From Lolium rigidum (taxonomy: Eukaryota; Streptophyta; Magnoliopsida; Poales; Poaceae): a DNA stretch of 64,000 nucleotides. Location of the stretch: positions 252,170,510 through 252,234,509 of the forward strand of contig NC_061512.1 in assembly GCF_022539505.1 (NCBI RefSeq). Direction: 5' to 3'. Below, piece by piece: positions 23,780 to 36,529 of the stretch. The notes under the pieces were generated by a model. The model saw only the letters and a list, made by a program, of their open reading frames with translations. It was not told where the DNA came from and did not search any database. The position numbers were made by a program, and so were the translations under genes. Numbering within the stretch: the first letter of the stretch is position 1; every line of letters begins with the position of its first letter.

Positions 23780-26530
23780 AGCCCACGGAATGGTGGGTTG
23801 ATACAGTGCTAATGTTCATGTGTGTGCCGACATCTCCATGTTTACCTCTTATCGAGCACGAGGTTCCTCGGTAATGATGGGGAATGGGTTACATGCTACT
23901 GTTCGTGGTGTTGGCACGGTAGATCCGAAGTTTACTTCGGGAAAGATCGTGCAACCGAAGAACGTGCTGCATGTCCCTTCTATCAAGAAGAATCTCGTTA
24001 GTGGCTCCCGTCTTATGAAAGATGGGTTTAAGTTGGTGTTTGAGTCCAATAAAGTTGTACTTGTCTAAGTATGGAACTTTTGTTGGAAAGGGATATGAGT
24101 GTGAGGGAATGTTGCGTTTCTCTCTAGAAGACTTCGTGATAATGTTGTGAACCATGTAAGCACTAGTGTTAATGAAACTAATGTTTGGCATTCACGACTT
24201 TGTCATGTTAATTTCGGTTGTATGACGCGGCTTGCCGATATGAGTTTAATTCCGAAATTCACCTTTGTCAAAGGCTCTAAGTGCCATGCTTGTGTGCAAG
24301 CAAAGCAGCCTCGCAAGCCTCACAAGCCTCGCGAAGGAAAGAAACTTGGCACCACTAGAGCTCATACATTCAGATCTATGTGAGATGAATGGTGAGTTGA
24401 CAAAAGGTGGAAAGAAATTTTTCATGACTTTGATTGATGATTCCACTAGGTACTCGTTATGTGTATCTCCTCAAAACTAAAGATGAGGCTCTTGATTTCT
24501 TTAAAATCTATAAGGCTGAAGTTGAGAATCAACTTGAAAGAAAGATAAAAAGGGTTCGGTCCGATCGTGGTGGAGAGTACTTTTCTAATGAGTTCAATCT
24601 ATTACGTGCGGAACATGGTATAATCCATGAGAGGACGCCTCCCAATTTCCCACAATCCAATGGGATTGCGGAAAGGAAAAACCGTACTCTAACAGATTTG
24701 GTTAATGCCATGTTAGATGTTTCGGGTTTATCCAAGGAATGGTGGGGGAGGCTATATTGACTTCGTGTCATGTCCTAAATCGTGTTCCAACCAAGAATAA
24801 AGAGATTACCCCATATGAGGAATGGGAAAAGAAAAGACCAACACTCTCCTACCTACGAACTTGGGGTTGTTTGGCTAAAGTGAATTTGCCAATCACCAAA
24901 AAGCGAAAGCTTGGACCAAAAACCGTGGATTGTGTCTTTCTTGGCTATGCTGCCCATAGCATTGCTTATAGATTTCTTGTGGTGAAATCTGGAGTGGATG
25001 ACATGAATGTTGGCACCATCTTTGAATCAAGAGATGCTACATTCTTTGAGGATATATTTCCTATGAGAGATATGCATGGCATGTCTAGTTGGGAATCCGA
25101 TCCAATACATGAAACTCCTATGGAGTCTGATGAGGAATCTGATGATGAGAGTTCAGATTCTGATGAAGATAACAATGAAGCTCCCACAAGGAGTAAGAGA
25201 CAAAGGACTGCAAAGTCTTTTGGTAATGATTTCATTGTGTATCTTGTGGATGACACTCCCACTACCATTTCAGAAGCTCTCGCATCTCCTGATGCAGACT
25301 ACTCGGAAGGAAGCGGTTCAAAGCGAGATGGATTCCATCTTGGCTAATGGAACGTGGGAGTTATCTGAGCGTCCTTATGGGTGCAAACCTGTAGGATGTA
25401 AATGGGTATTTAAGAAGAAGCTTCGAGCTGATGGTACTATTGAGAAGTACAAGGCTCGGCTTGTCGCCAAAGGCTATACCCAAAAGGAAGGCGAAGATTT
25501 CTTCGATACCTACTCACCTGTTGCGAGATTGACCACAATTCGAGTACTATTGTCATTGGCTGCCTCACACGGTCTTCTCGTTCATCAAATGGACGTTAAG
25601 ACGGCTTTCCTAAATGGAGAGTTGGACGAGGAAATTTACATGGAATAGCCTGATGGTTTTGTACTACAAGGTCAAGAAAGAAAGGTGTGTAAATTAAAGA
25701 AATCTTTGTATGGACTTAAACAAGCACCCAAACAATGGCATGAGAAGTTCGAAAGAACTTTGACATCTGTGGGCTTTGTTGTTAATGAAGCCGACAAATG
25801 TGTGTATTACCGCCATGGTGGGGGTGAGGGAGTTGTCCTATGCTTGTATGTGGATGACATACTAATTTTTGGGACAAGTCTCAAAGTGATTGAGGAGGTA
25901 AAAACCTTCTTATCTCGGTGTTTCGAGATGAAAGATCTTGGAGAAGCCGATGTTATATTGAACATCAAGTTATTGAGAGATGGGAATAATGGGATTACAC
26001 TTGTGCAATCTCATTATGTTGAGAAGGTGTTGAGCAGATTTGGTTATGCTGATTGCAAATCTTCTCTCACACCTTATGATCCTAGTGTCTTGCTTCGAAA
26101 GAATGAAAAGGCAACTAAAGATCAATTGAGATTCTCTCAAATCATTGGTTCACTCATGTATTTAGCTTGCGCTACGAGGCCTGATATCTCGTTTGCTGTA
26201 TGCAAACTTAGCCGGTTTGTGGCCAACCCGGGAGATGATCATTGGCATGCTCTTGAGAGAGTGATGCGCTATCTAAAGGGAACCATGAGTTATGGAATTC
26301 ATTATACCGGGTATCCAAGAGGACTTGAAGGGTATAGTGATTCCAATTGGATCTCTGATGCTAAAATGAAGGCCACAAGTGGATATGTTTTCACTCTTGG
26401 TGGTGGCGCTCGTTTCTCGGAAGTCTTGCAAGCGAGACCATCTTAACGAGGTCAACTATGGAAGCGGAACTCACAGCATTAGATACAGCCTACCGTCGAA
26501 GCGGAATGGCTTCGTGAGCTCTTGATGGAC
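23780..26530 (+). pseudogene. Copia pol relic (second element)
   Basis: Protease region near 23795-23850 (WWVDT then CADISMFTSY in another frame: one base missing at the D-T-G site). Integrase 24147-24760: HSRLCHVN...CHACVQAK, IHSDLC, SDRGGEYFSNEF and GIAERKNRTLTD. RT 25076-26250: KARLVAKGY, MDVKTAFLNG, then TAG at 25646-25648 within the EIYME-P motif, then YGLKQAPKQW and YVDDILIFGT. RNase H from about 26320 (GYSDSNW). Frameshifts lie near 24355, 24455, 24760, 25310 and 26420. Confidence 0.88.
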
Positions 26531-27348
26531 TTGCCTATGGTTGAAAAACCAATACCGGCCATCCTCATGAACCGTGATAATCAAACTGTGATTATCAAAG
26601 TGAAAAGTTCTAAGGATAATATGAAAAGTTCCAAACATATCAAGAGGAGATTGAAGTCCGTCGAAAACCGAAGAACTCCGGAGTGATAGCATTGGATTAT
26701 GTCCAAAGTGCTAAAAATCTGGCGAGATCCTTTCACAAAAGGACTATCAAGAAACATGATAGACCTTGCATCGATGGAGATGGGTTTGAGACCCACTTGA
26801 GTTGCCGAGGGGGTAACCCAACCTATGTGATCGGAAATTCCGGGAAGTAGGACCTGGGAAAACAAACCGGAGTAACTGAGTTGAGAGAAAATTTAATACT
26901 CCCACTCCGCTGCAGATGCAATTCTCTCATAGTTACTCGTAAGGCAGGTTGACGATGTCTTAATGTGTTACGAGCGGCTCTTAATGAGCGAAGACGCTGT
27001 CCTACAGGGCGATCTTTGAAGAACACACCTATATGAGTGACACTACCGGTCATAGTGTGGGAGATTTGGGTGAATCTCTAGTAAGCTCATGAAAGGCCGA
27101 GGAGTATGACTTATAAGCTCCACCCGAGGGGAAGGCTATGGTAGCCTAGTACCGTGCCGGCATTGAGCGAAACTTGCTGCACAAAGACTGACAATTCAAG
27201 GCATAGTCCATTGTTCGGTTGTAGTCAAGCGTAGCACCTTGCCTAAGTGGAAGTTCAACTTAACAGTCTCCACCGAAGTGCAGGTATATCAAACCAGTGA
27301 ATGGAACTAATGTGTCATCTGATGTGCATATGAGATCTGGTGGGGGAT

Positions 27349-28298
27349 TGTTGAATGTAGATGGGCTGCAGCCCAGTAAGGCAGCCCATATAGTCTACAA
27401 TTCCTGAAATCTCAAGGCCCATCACGTTGGCAGCTTGGGACAGCCTTGGGGGACAAAGTTTAGTCCCACATTGCTAGTTGGGAGTGAGTTGGAGTGGTAT
27501 ATAAGGGCTGCTGTTCTAGTCATTCCAAGTGAGTGAGAATAGAAAGAGCCCTCGCGCACTCCTCCTCCTCCGCCCGCCCGTCTCGGCTCGTCACGACACG
27601 ACACGACACGACACGCACGTCGCGTTTCGTGACTCGAGTTCGAGTTCGAGACACACTCAAGGAAGCCTAAATTTTTGCTTGGTGCACCAACTGTGTTGGG
27701 TACGTGTCGGCCTGCATGTGCATGCTCGCCGCGTGTCCTTGGCTTCCTACGCGTGTCAACGCGGTCGGGTCGGCTTCCCAGGCTATACAAGGAGACAGAT
27801 CAGATCTAGAGACGCACGCAGTTCTCAGAACTCTCTAGTCCATCTCTCTCGCGAAGTTCCTTTTGCTGTGCTACTCTCTAGTCTTCCCCATCCCGGTGTC
27901 TGCGTGCACAGCCGTCCGGGAGAGCAGGCCTCCGAAACTCCGTCCGTTGAGATCCTGCACCGGGAGACGGGCGATAAGGTTTTTGGGGAGCGTCTCGGCG
28001 CGATCGCTCGCTACTCGTTCGTCTTCTTCCTCGACGATCCGGCTGCTTCATCGACAGATCCGACTACACCATGGGCGACATCAACAACTCCCATGGTGGT
28101 GGTGCTCGTCTGCTGGCTGGTGCGACCTTCCCGGTCGCGATGTACGTGATTTTCCTCTCCTACCTTGCACTGCTACTTGTTCCATGTTCAGATCTGATGC
28201 ATGTGCTTAGTCTGATGTGTATGGTTAAGTATGCTTGTGCATCTGTAATGTTGTTTTCGGTAATTAAACTCACACGGAAATTGCCTAATATTCTAACA
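27349..28298 (+). repeat. 3' LTR of second Copia element
   Basis: 950 bp. Same ends and TATA box as the 5' copy. Followed by target duplication AGTAC. Confidence 0.93.
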
Positions 28299-28303
28299 AG
28301 TAC

Positions 28304-29090
28304 TACTACAGTACCTGTATTTCTTAAATCTTACTTATACAGGATTTCTTTCGCCTGCTAAAAGTGCTTTATTCCTGATTCATAAACTCATGTCACGAGA
28401 ATGCCATGAGCTCCTGGAGTATACTACTACTAGCAGAGTTTTCGTCTGAACAGCATTGATCGTCCATGGTCACCCAAAGTCAAAATGTCGAGCGTGCAAC
28501 CGGGCTGTGGAATGTTTCGCCGCGTGCAATAGAGAGGTGCGCCCTGCTTTGCACACTCTGACACCTAAAGCGGGGGCATGCACCAAGATAGAGGCCGCAA
28601 AAGGATCCATGTGCCGTCTCTTTTATACCTTAAAAAATAGGAGAAAATGTATGCTCAAACAGGATGGGGAAAATCACCATTGAATTCGCTACAAACGAAG
28701 AAACTCAAACAGGGAGCATCACATACCGATTCGCATGGGCCGGGCACTCAGGCCATCTCCATTGGCGTCCTCTGCAGTCTGCACCACGTTTGCGACAAAA
28801 CTACCTGATCAATCGAGGACGTCGAATGCGTCTACTTCCAGTCAAATTTCCAAAAATATATTTAAAAGCAATTAAATTCATTCAAAACTTACTATATATT
28901 CAAACTTAAATGAAAAGTAGATAAATTCGAATTTAAATCTAGCATACTCGCCATCGGTCAAGACGCGAGGCGGGGCAGCCTTGCCGTCATTCTTCCTCTT
29001 GGCTTGTTGCGCCTGTACCCACGCCCACCTCTCCGCCATTTCTTCGCGCGTATGTCAGTGTAGCATCGTCACATATGTCGCCATACCTTC
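28304..29090. other. Intergenic DNA
   Basis: The first 130 bp continue segmental copy A after the Copia insertion. From 28440 to 29090 I see no gene, RNA or transposon end that I can support. Confidence 0.5.
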
Positions 29091-29215
29091 CACTAGTAGA
29101 AAAAGACCCTTTAGTCTCGGGTCGTAAGGGCCTTTAGTCCCAGTTGTGCAACCGGGACTAAAGGGTCGCGACTAAAGACCCCCCCGACCGGGACTAAAGG
29201 TCCATCCACGTGGTT
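29091..29215 (+). mobile_element. CACTA transposon terminus
   Basis: Begins CACTAGTAGAAAAAGACCCT and continues with repeated GGGACTAAAGG / CCTTTAGTCCC subterminal motifs, the hallmark of one grass CACTA (En/Spm) end. The matching opposite terminus (TCTACTAGTG) was not found downstream, so this is probably a truncated end. Confidence 0.75.
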
Positions 29216-29864
29216 CCGCCCGTCGGACGAAAATATCTCCAGATTTCGAATTTTTTTTTTAATTTTTTTCACTCCATTTTTTTTCTATTTTTTTGGAATT
29301 TCTATTATTACCGTTATTTGCATAGTTTAGTCTATATCTCTAACTACACTTATCTCTACTCAAATTACTTACTCGTGGTCACACTTCCCGCTCGGTCACT
29401 TATCCTCCCACACTAGCACGTTTAACTTCCGAGTTCCATTCCGTCTCGCATCCAGGTGCTTCGCGCGCATGTATGTGATACTAGTATCATATCAATCCTA
29501 TTAACATGTCGGTCGATGTCACATTTATTTATTGTTTGAATTTCAAATAATTCTTTTAATAAACAAAAGTAATGATATAATAATGAACTTGAATAAATAA
29601 ATAAACATTAACTTTTTAATTTGTATTTTTTTAATTTTTTTTGCCAAACCTAAAACCTAATAATTTGAAATCTAAAAATTGGGTAAAAGTAATAGTAATC
29701 TTTATGCAGGATGCAATTATTAATTTTATTTTTAAAAAAATAAAAATATAAAATCCGTAATTTATAGCAAAAACTAAAATCTTCCTGCTTTCATATTTTC
29801 ATTTGGAATTTTGAGAATCTAAAAATTGGCTAACCGGGTAAACCATCACATCTACTAACTTATA

Positions 29865-30055
29865 TACTCTCTCCATGCCAAAATATAGTGCGTATAAGAT
29901 TTCTTCAAAGTTAAAAGGTGTAAACTTTGACCAAATTTGTACCAAAAAAATTAACATCTAGAATTAATATCAAATCAATACCATTTGATTTATCGTAAAG
30001 TATATTTTATTAATGTATACATTTTGTATTGTAGATATCGACTGTTTCTCAATAA
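29865..30055. mobile_element. Stowaway-like MITE remnant
   Basis: TACTCTCTCCATGCCAAAATATAGTG at the left resembles a Stowaway end and the interior has the usual TTTGACCAAATTTGT and AGTATATTTT motifs. No matching right terminus, so truncated. Confidence 0.55.
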
Positions 30056-30079
30056 AATTTATCGTCATTAATTATGTCT

Positions 30080-31075
30080 ATTCGTTTCACATTTCGCGAA
30101 GCAGTACTTAAATTTTAGTGTATATACATGAACGGACTAGTATATGCTAGCATGTCTTTGTATTTACTCATGTGTGAACACACAAACATGCCGGATGTGT
30201 AACCTGGCGCCTGCTCATTTCGCGAAGCAGTACTTAGGGTATTGCTAATAAATATGATTTTGGTGAGCGTTGTTCCTCAGACACGTGTTTAGATCATAAC
30301 GCTTGTGCGAAGTGATATTTTCTACCAAGTTCGTGAGTTTATTAGAAGAAAAAAAGATGATAGAAGGTGCGTCGACAACCCGCTGATCCGCCGCACCGAT
30401 CGAAATCCACCGCGGGAGAAGGGATACACGATCGAGCCAGCCCAGATGTGCATGCGCCACACGAGAAGGGATACTGAGCTGTGACGAGCTCAGCTGTGAG
30501 AAGCGACTCGCACCATCACCCGCCGAACTCCTTGACCCCTTGTCGTTCGATGCAGTCACACTCTGCTCGCTGCTAGTACGTTCACACGAGGTTGAGGTCG
30601 TAGAAAAAGAATGAGCTAAACCATGCTTAACGCCAAACTTATCTTCTCACGAGCTCGGATTATCAGCGACAACCAACAAATAACTGGCACGGGCTCACTG
30701 CGTCACAGAGGGCGAGGCAGTTGTCCATTCTTGACAAACGTTGGGCTGCCGCTGCACCCTGCACGGGAACCATGGCGACGGGCCCCGCCTTCTGCCGCAG
30801 GCGAACGTTGGCCGTTCTTTCTTGTTTAACGTCAGCTTTATTTGTGTGTCGCCAGGAAACGTGCAGTGGCATGCGCACTTTGACTATACAGGTTATGGGT
30901 CCAGTACACGGTACGCAGCGGACTCCGGATGGACCGACTGAACACAGTGAGTAGTACAGTACCTGCATTTCTTAATTAGATCGAATTTCTCACAGGACTA
31001 TTTTCTTCTCAGATTCTTGCGGATAGGGTTTACGATATTTAAATTCATGTCACAAGAATCACACGTGCTCAAAAA
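30080..31075. repeat. Segmental duplication copy B
   Basis: Uninterrupted counterpart of copy A (18110-18734, 21550-21915, 28304-28430). Lacks the Harbinger-related block, the Stowaway MITE and the Copia element found in copy A, so those insertions happened after the duplication. Tiny ORFs are not conserved between copies. Confidence 0.75.
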
Positions 31076-32693
31076 AAGAAAAACATAGTAATCTATGGCG
31101 GATTAGGAGGAAAAATAATTATAATTTTAGCGCGCTATGATTTTCATTGTGGTCCACACAGACATGAGGACACAATAAATTGACTTTCATCACTAAAAAA
31201 ACTCATGACTTTCATAATCATTTACCTCTACCTCAAATACCTTCACTCGTGCACCGTATGGCTAAAACAAAGGATAACATGTCTTGCTGTTGCACTGTTG
31301 CTCTTGCTGTCACCACATAATTTGCATTTGTTACTTTTACATCATCAAGAAAAATGCAAAAGTTTAGTACCTTGGCCGTAACCAGTACAACAATCTTATT
31401 TTTTAGTTGAGGTAGACACATATGACTCAAGTAGATATTCCGTGTTATTGTTTTCACTGATTTTGACACACAAATTTTATGATTATATTGACGACGCATT
31501 TCTTTGACTTACTAATATTGCACCCAATTTGACACAATTATTTAGAAACATGGCCGTTGTGTGATACCAAATGAAGTTTTGCCTTGTTAAAAACAAAATC
31601 GAATAAAGTTAACTTCTCCGTGTCAATTATACCACACAATTAAATCCACATTGATCACAAATGGAACGACATACAAGTGACATTCAAAGTCATCTAATGT
31701 ATTTGCACTCATATAAATTGCCCACGAAGCAATAAAATATACACAAACTTGTTTAATTTTATATATTTGGACACATTGTGTTTGTTTTATTTTAACTCGA
31801 TTCTCTCCTAGAATAAAAACAAAGTAATCACATTTCTTTTGGGTAGATTTGTTTTCTTAAATTGTAGTGATGCTCTCGGTCTTGAAGGTAGATCATCTCC
31901 ATTAGATATGGCTAATTAAAATAAGTAAAACCTAATATTTGATGAAACATTTCTTTAAAACTTTTCGATTGCACTTTGCCTCCCAAACCATGCACACCCC
32001 TGGTTGCATTATGGTTTTTTAAGCCTAGTTTTTGTTGTGTGTTGTGGTAGAAAGAGTGAAGGTCTTTTTGTTGTTTTCATTTTCTATCGGCTACCTCGGC
32101 TGATTGTAGCCATTTAATTGGCCTTCGTGTAAAAAACTATCTTTTTTCCCCCTTAATGAAGTTCAGCCGAATGCCCTTCAACGGTATAAGGGTTGTACTC
32201 TTTGAAGTACCAGTCCTTCTTGATCTTTGGGTCGACAAACCACAATCTATTTAGCCAGGCGATATCTTTCACTGGTTTTGACGTGACTGGTTCTGGACCG
32301 CACAATCTTCTTTCAGAACGGTCCTAGAGTTGTGATGCTGCATATTCATGGTAAATACTATCGGCACCCCAAGATTTGGTGACCGGGCTGTAGCGTCCAG
32401 ATGGTGATCTACAAAGCTCGCAATGAAGGCCGGTGTCTTTTCAACCTCGAAGTTGAGGCTGGCATTTTTTTAGAAAGTAGTGATGATGTTGTAATTATTT
32501 ATTGTTCGAGGTCCTTATGTAAAATGTACATGCACAGCTTATAATTAACGAAGGCACTCTTCTTCTATTAAAAAATAAAATAAAATACGAGTAATTAATG
32601 ATGTCATCCGGATCCCTCACGTATTTGTACCTAGTTGGAAATAAAAAATATTAGTTTTTACTAAAATACGAGTAAATAAATAAAAAACTAATA
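31076..32693. other. Intergenic DNA without a recognised feature
   Basis: A/T-rich, stops in every frame. A patch at 31905-31960 resembles 17935-17990. The stretch 32150-32470 is less A/T-rich but has no recognisable coding frame. Confidence 0.5.
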
Positions 32694-32794
32694 GTTGGAA
32701 ATAAAATACGAGTAACTATAAAAAATATTAGTTTTTACTTATTTGTATCGTGACACTATAAAAAATATTTAGTTACTCGTATTTTATTTCCAAC
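32694..32794. repeat. Inverted repeat, 25-bp arms
   Basis: Arms 32694-32718 and 32770-32794 are perfectly complementary (left arm starts GTTGGAAATAAAATACG), with a 51-bp loop. Neighbouring partial copies of AAAATACGAGTAA occur at 32581-32595 and 32663-32676. Confidence 0.85.
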
Positions 32795-32812
32795 CATTGA
32801 CTAATAAAATAC

Positions 32813-33093
32813 GAGCAAGTACAATAAGGCCTAGTCAGCTGGCTACAAGGATTAAAATAATATATTTATACCTAGTTGGAAGAGAGACAAGAGGAGAACT
32901 AATGTAAGTGGGCTCTTATGCGAGAGCTAGCTCTAGCACATGCTTCTAGGCAAGGTGTGTAAATGAAAGGTGGGGCATCCATTGAAAAAGTAGTACATTT
33001 TTATAGTCAACTATTGTACTTGTTGGCTACATGTTAAAGATGACATGACATCTTGATTATAGCCAACAACCGGCTATATTATTGAAGGTGCTC
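32813..33093. mobile_element. Tourist-like MITE
   Basis: Ends GAGCAAGTACAATAAGGC and ATTATTGAAGGTGCTC are imperfect inverted repeats. Interior AGTCAGCTGGCTA and TAGCCAACAACCGGCTA are also complementary. Same family as 35369-35653. No clear target duplication remains. Confidence 0.65.
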
Positions 33094-33489
33094 GGGGCCT
33101 CTCCAGTTTCAGAAAAAATAATTTGCACCCGTGCTGCCAATTACATAGTGTCACGGTCAGTATCGCCTGGTGCAATCTTGGTTGATTAATTGATTGTACA
33201 TGTCCGGATGTCCCGCTGTGAATCGTCAGGTGACGAATGATAATTACGATGATTATCTGCCTGACTTGATTCGCTTTGTGCCTACGCGTGCGTGAATGCT
33301 GGCAATATTAGATTGGGTAGGCTACGCAGGGCGCTCCTTTGCACCGACCTTGTCGGCGCGAGTTTTGTTGCCGCACATCCCCGGTCGGATATGAATTTGG
33401 CCCATTATCGCGCAACGCCTCCTGTTTGGTTCGCTAGTGTTTCGGTTCGCTTCTCCGGCTTGTATCGACTTTTTGTTACGGAATTGACT

Positions 33490-34920
33490 TAGGAATCTTT
33501 TTTTCAGTATGTTTAGACTTGGATTTTTTGAACATTTTTCAGATTTTTATTTTTTGTTTGTTTTCAAAAATTGTTCATTTTCCAATATGAACATATTTCA
33601 AATTTGAACATTTTTAAAATTTCAATTTTTTATATTTCTTTAAAAAATCTTAGTAAAATATGAATATTTTTCACGTTTGAACTATTTTCAAATTTGAACG
33701 TTTCTCCAAATTGAAGGATTTTTAAATTTAAACATTTTCTCAAGTTGAACATTTTTAATTTGAACAAATTTTAAAGTAAACAATTTTTTAGTATGAACAA
33801 ATTTTAAAATAAAACATTTTTTTAATTTGAACAAAATTTAAATTGAATTTTTTTAAGGTTGAATATTTTTAAATTTGATTTAAAAAAATATTTCTATTTT
33901 TCGAATCTGAAAAATAAAAGTAACAAAAAGGAAAAAAAAGAACATAAGAAAAACGAAAACAAAAAACAGAAAACAGGAAAAAAAGAAAGAGAAAAGAAGA
34001 AACAAGAAAGAAAAGAATAATCGAAAAAGGAGGCAGCCCGCACCTAACTGGGCCGGCCCGTACCGCGCGCGGGGTGTGCGGCACGCGGTACACGCCGACC
34101 TGGTCGGTGTATAGGGTTTGCCGGCTACGCATCGACGATGTTCATGCAGCAAACTCAGTTGTGGTCGATGACGAGTAATTTTTGCTATCGGCCGACCAGC
34201 CCACCGATCCACCCAGCGTCGCTCGTCTCTATCCCCTTGTGCAATGCCAACAGTTCAAAAAATAAACATGCATGAGTCATCATCGATCCAGCTTCCCATC
34301 GATCCAGTGGCCATCACGTCAGTATGTTGGCAAATCCTATATGCCGACCAAGTCGGTGGCTACCGTGCGCCCCACACCCCTGCGCGCGTGGTATGGGCCG
34401 GCCTGGTCGGCCCAGTTCGTGTTATTTGTTGTTTTCTGTTCTGTTTTTTATTTGTTTTGTTTCTTTTTCTTTTCTGTTTTTTTTCGTTCTTAAGATTTAA
34501 TTTTTTAAATTTAAATATATTTTAAATGTAAAATTTTCTATCTCAAATATTTGAAAAAAAATCAAATTCGAAAATTTGTTCAAGTATAAAAATTGTTCAA
34601 ATGCGAAAATTGTTTAAGTATAAAAATTGTCCAAATTAAAAAATTGTTCAAGTATAAAAATTGTTCAAATACAAAAGTTGTTTAAATATGATATTTTTCA
34701 AATTCGAAATTGTTCAAATATAAAAATTGTTCAAATTCGAAAATTATTTAAATTGAAAATTTGTTCAAATTTTAACAATGTTCTTTGGATATTGTTCATA
34801 TATAAAAATAATAAATTTTAAAAATTTGTTCCAATTTAAAATTTGTTTCAATTTAAAATTTGTTCCAATTTGAAATTTGTTCAAATCTAAACTAAAAAAA
34901 AACTGTTCAGGAACGGAAAC
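33490..34920. repeat. A/T-rich simple-sequence blocks with embedded GC-rich palindromes
   Basis: 33490-34030 consists of variations on GAACATTTTTAAATTTG. 34490-34900 is made of AAATTGTTCAAATATAAA variants in the opposite sense. Between and beside them sit GC-rich segments with GCCGACC...GGTCGG palindromes (near 34097, 34351 and 34413). Probably the inside or subterminal part of a DNA transposon. Family not determined. Confidence 0.45.
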
Positions 34921-35368
34921 CGCGACCGTGGGCCGGGCCCAACAACGGTCGGGGGTGTGCGGCTCGTCGCTCCCGACCGAGCAGGTCGGTGTAAAACAAC
35001 CCCCCCCCCTGTATGTTGGCCTATTTCTTCTCTATCTCTCTCTCTCTTAAATTGCACTGTCAAGTTAAGATTATTCCAGAGTGAATTATCGTGGGCAGGC
35101 CGTCGTCGATCAATGTAGTACAATGAGTTTGAAGGATTAAAGGCTGACATACGAGAGAGTAACTCTATATGAACCTCATCAAACAAATTAGGATATCACT
35201 ATCTAAAGATCAACCTTCGCGAAGGTCCAGACAACGCACCAGCCATCAACACATGTCGCAAGTTTGTTCGCGAGATAGTACACGCCCCACGCGACGCACG
35301 ACCGAGTAAGTCAACAATCCCAACAGCCGCGTACGCGCACCCCGGGCTACGCTTGAGAGCAAGTATTA

Positions 35369-35653
35369 GAGCAATTCTAATAGTATAGTCAACTGCTAGC
35401 TATAACAATATGATATATCATTTGTAGTCATCTTATAGCTAACATGTATAATATTTGGCTATAAGAATGAAGCACTTTACTAACATATGGCCCACCTTTC
35501 ACTCTCACAAAGTGTCTAGGAGCACGTGCAAGAGCTGGCTATTGCATAGTAGCCCACCTCCCTTCTCTCTCCTCTTTTCTCTCCTCCAACTTATCTAAAA
35601 TATATTATTTAATGTTTTTATAGTCAGCTGACTGGACTCTATTGTACTTGCTC
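35369..35653. mobile_element. Tourist-like MITE with TTA target duplication
   Basis: 285 bp, ends GAGCAATTCTAATAGTATAGTC and complementary GACTCTATTGTACTTGCTC (imperfect). TTA at 35366-35368 and 35654-35656. PIF/Harbinger-type miniature element. Confidence 0.85.
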
Positions 35654-35656
35654 TTA

Positions 35657-36236
35657 TAGTGTCTAGTCAGCAGGCTATAACATGTGCCATGTCATTAAAA
35701 TCTTAGGTGGAGGAGAGAGACAATACCGCCCGGCTGTAGCACAACAACCAAGAAAAAGAAGCTCGCCAGCAGCCTACTTCCATTCGCCTACTTCCATTCG
35801 AATGCATGCATTGAATAATTAAATAGGAATTAGAGCCCACTAAACAACCGGTCTAAGGCTGCTCATAGTGGGGAGTAACTTAGACTAGTAACATATGCCA
35901 TGTTACTAGTCTTGGTTACTACCTTCATGGTGGGTAGTAACTTATATGTGGTGTCATGCATTGTGTCATTTATTATGTTGTAGACTCATTTTGCCTTGGG
36001 GTATGTGATGTTATGGTAACATAGCTAGTTACCACCCCACTCTCTTTCTTCATTTATTCGCATGTCATGTCACCAAAATGCCTTGAGATGTGTGATGTTA
36101 CTAGCTATGTTACTCCCACTATGAGCAATCTAACAGCTACTAGCTAGTATATGGATGGGCTTTTTATTTACTCTATAAGTGGCGTGGCAAGCCCTCCATA
36201 GAGCCGGCAACGGGCTCTATTATTAGTCTTGCTCTG
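35657..36236. mobile_element. Tourist-like MITE split by a nested MITE
   Basis: Outer parts TAGTCAGCAGGCTATAACATG (left) and GCCGGCAACGGGCTCTATTATTAG...TTGCTC (right) resemble the ends of the 32813-33093 element. The middle is interrupted by the 35857-36130 MITE. Left terminus merges with the neighbouring MITE. Confidence 0.55.
35857..36130. mobile_element. Nested Tourist-like MITE with TAA target duplication
   Basis: 274 bp. The ends contain GCTCATAGTGGGGAGTAAC and GTTACTCCCACTATGAGC, near-perfect inverted repeats. TAA at 35854-35856 and 36131-36133. Confidence 0.85.
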
Positions 36237-36529
36237 AGCGAGTACACCACGGCCGCGACACAACCAAATTCGTACACGGGCAAAATTGGGTGAGCACACG
36301 ACCAACATACACGCGTCGGCAAATCCAGACGAGTATAGATCCAATTACTAGCTAGTAACTAGTAGTATCGATCAGCTGCATACCTTACTTATCGATCGCG
36401 TGCATTCTAGCTGTAGATAGGTGCTTCTTTTATTTTGAACGCGCTGACTACAAGCGTATATTATACCTCGTATCAAGTATAGGTTCACATAGTGTACATC
36501 CGAGAAACACTGCATAAAGAGCACGGTAT

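Larger units (their letters stand above)
21921..28298 (+). mobile_element. Second Copia retrotransposon, full length but defective
   Basis: 6378 bp with LTRs 21921-22860 and 27349-28298 (TGTTGAATGT...TTCTAACA) and target duplication AGTAC at 21916-21920 and 28299-28303. Gag, protease, integrase, RT and RNase H occur in Copia order on the plus strand. Purine tract GATCTGGTGGGGGAT precedes the 3' LTR. No tRNA primer site is recognisable after the 5' LTR. Multiple frameshifts and a TAG make it non-functional. Family name not assigned. It is unlike the Angela element in LTR and protein sequence. Confidence 0.93.

Noticed and set aside
29091..30060. A complete small CACTA element
   Set aside because: Only one CACTA terminus is present. 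No matching TCTACTAGTG end was found.
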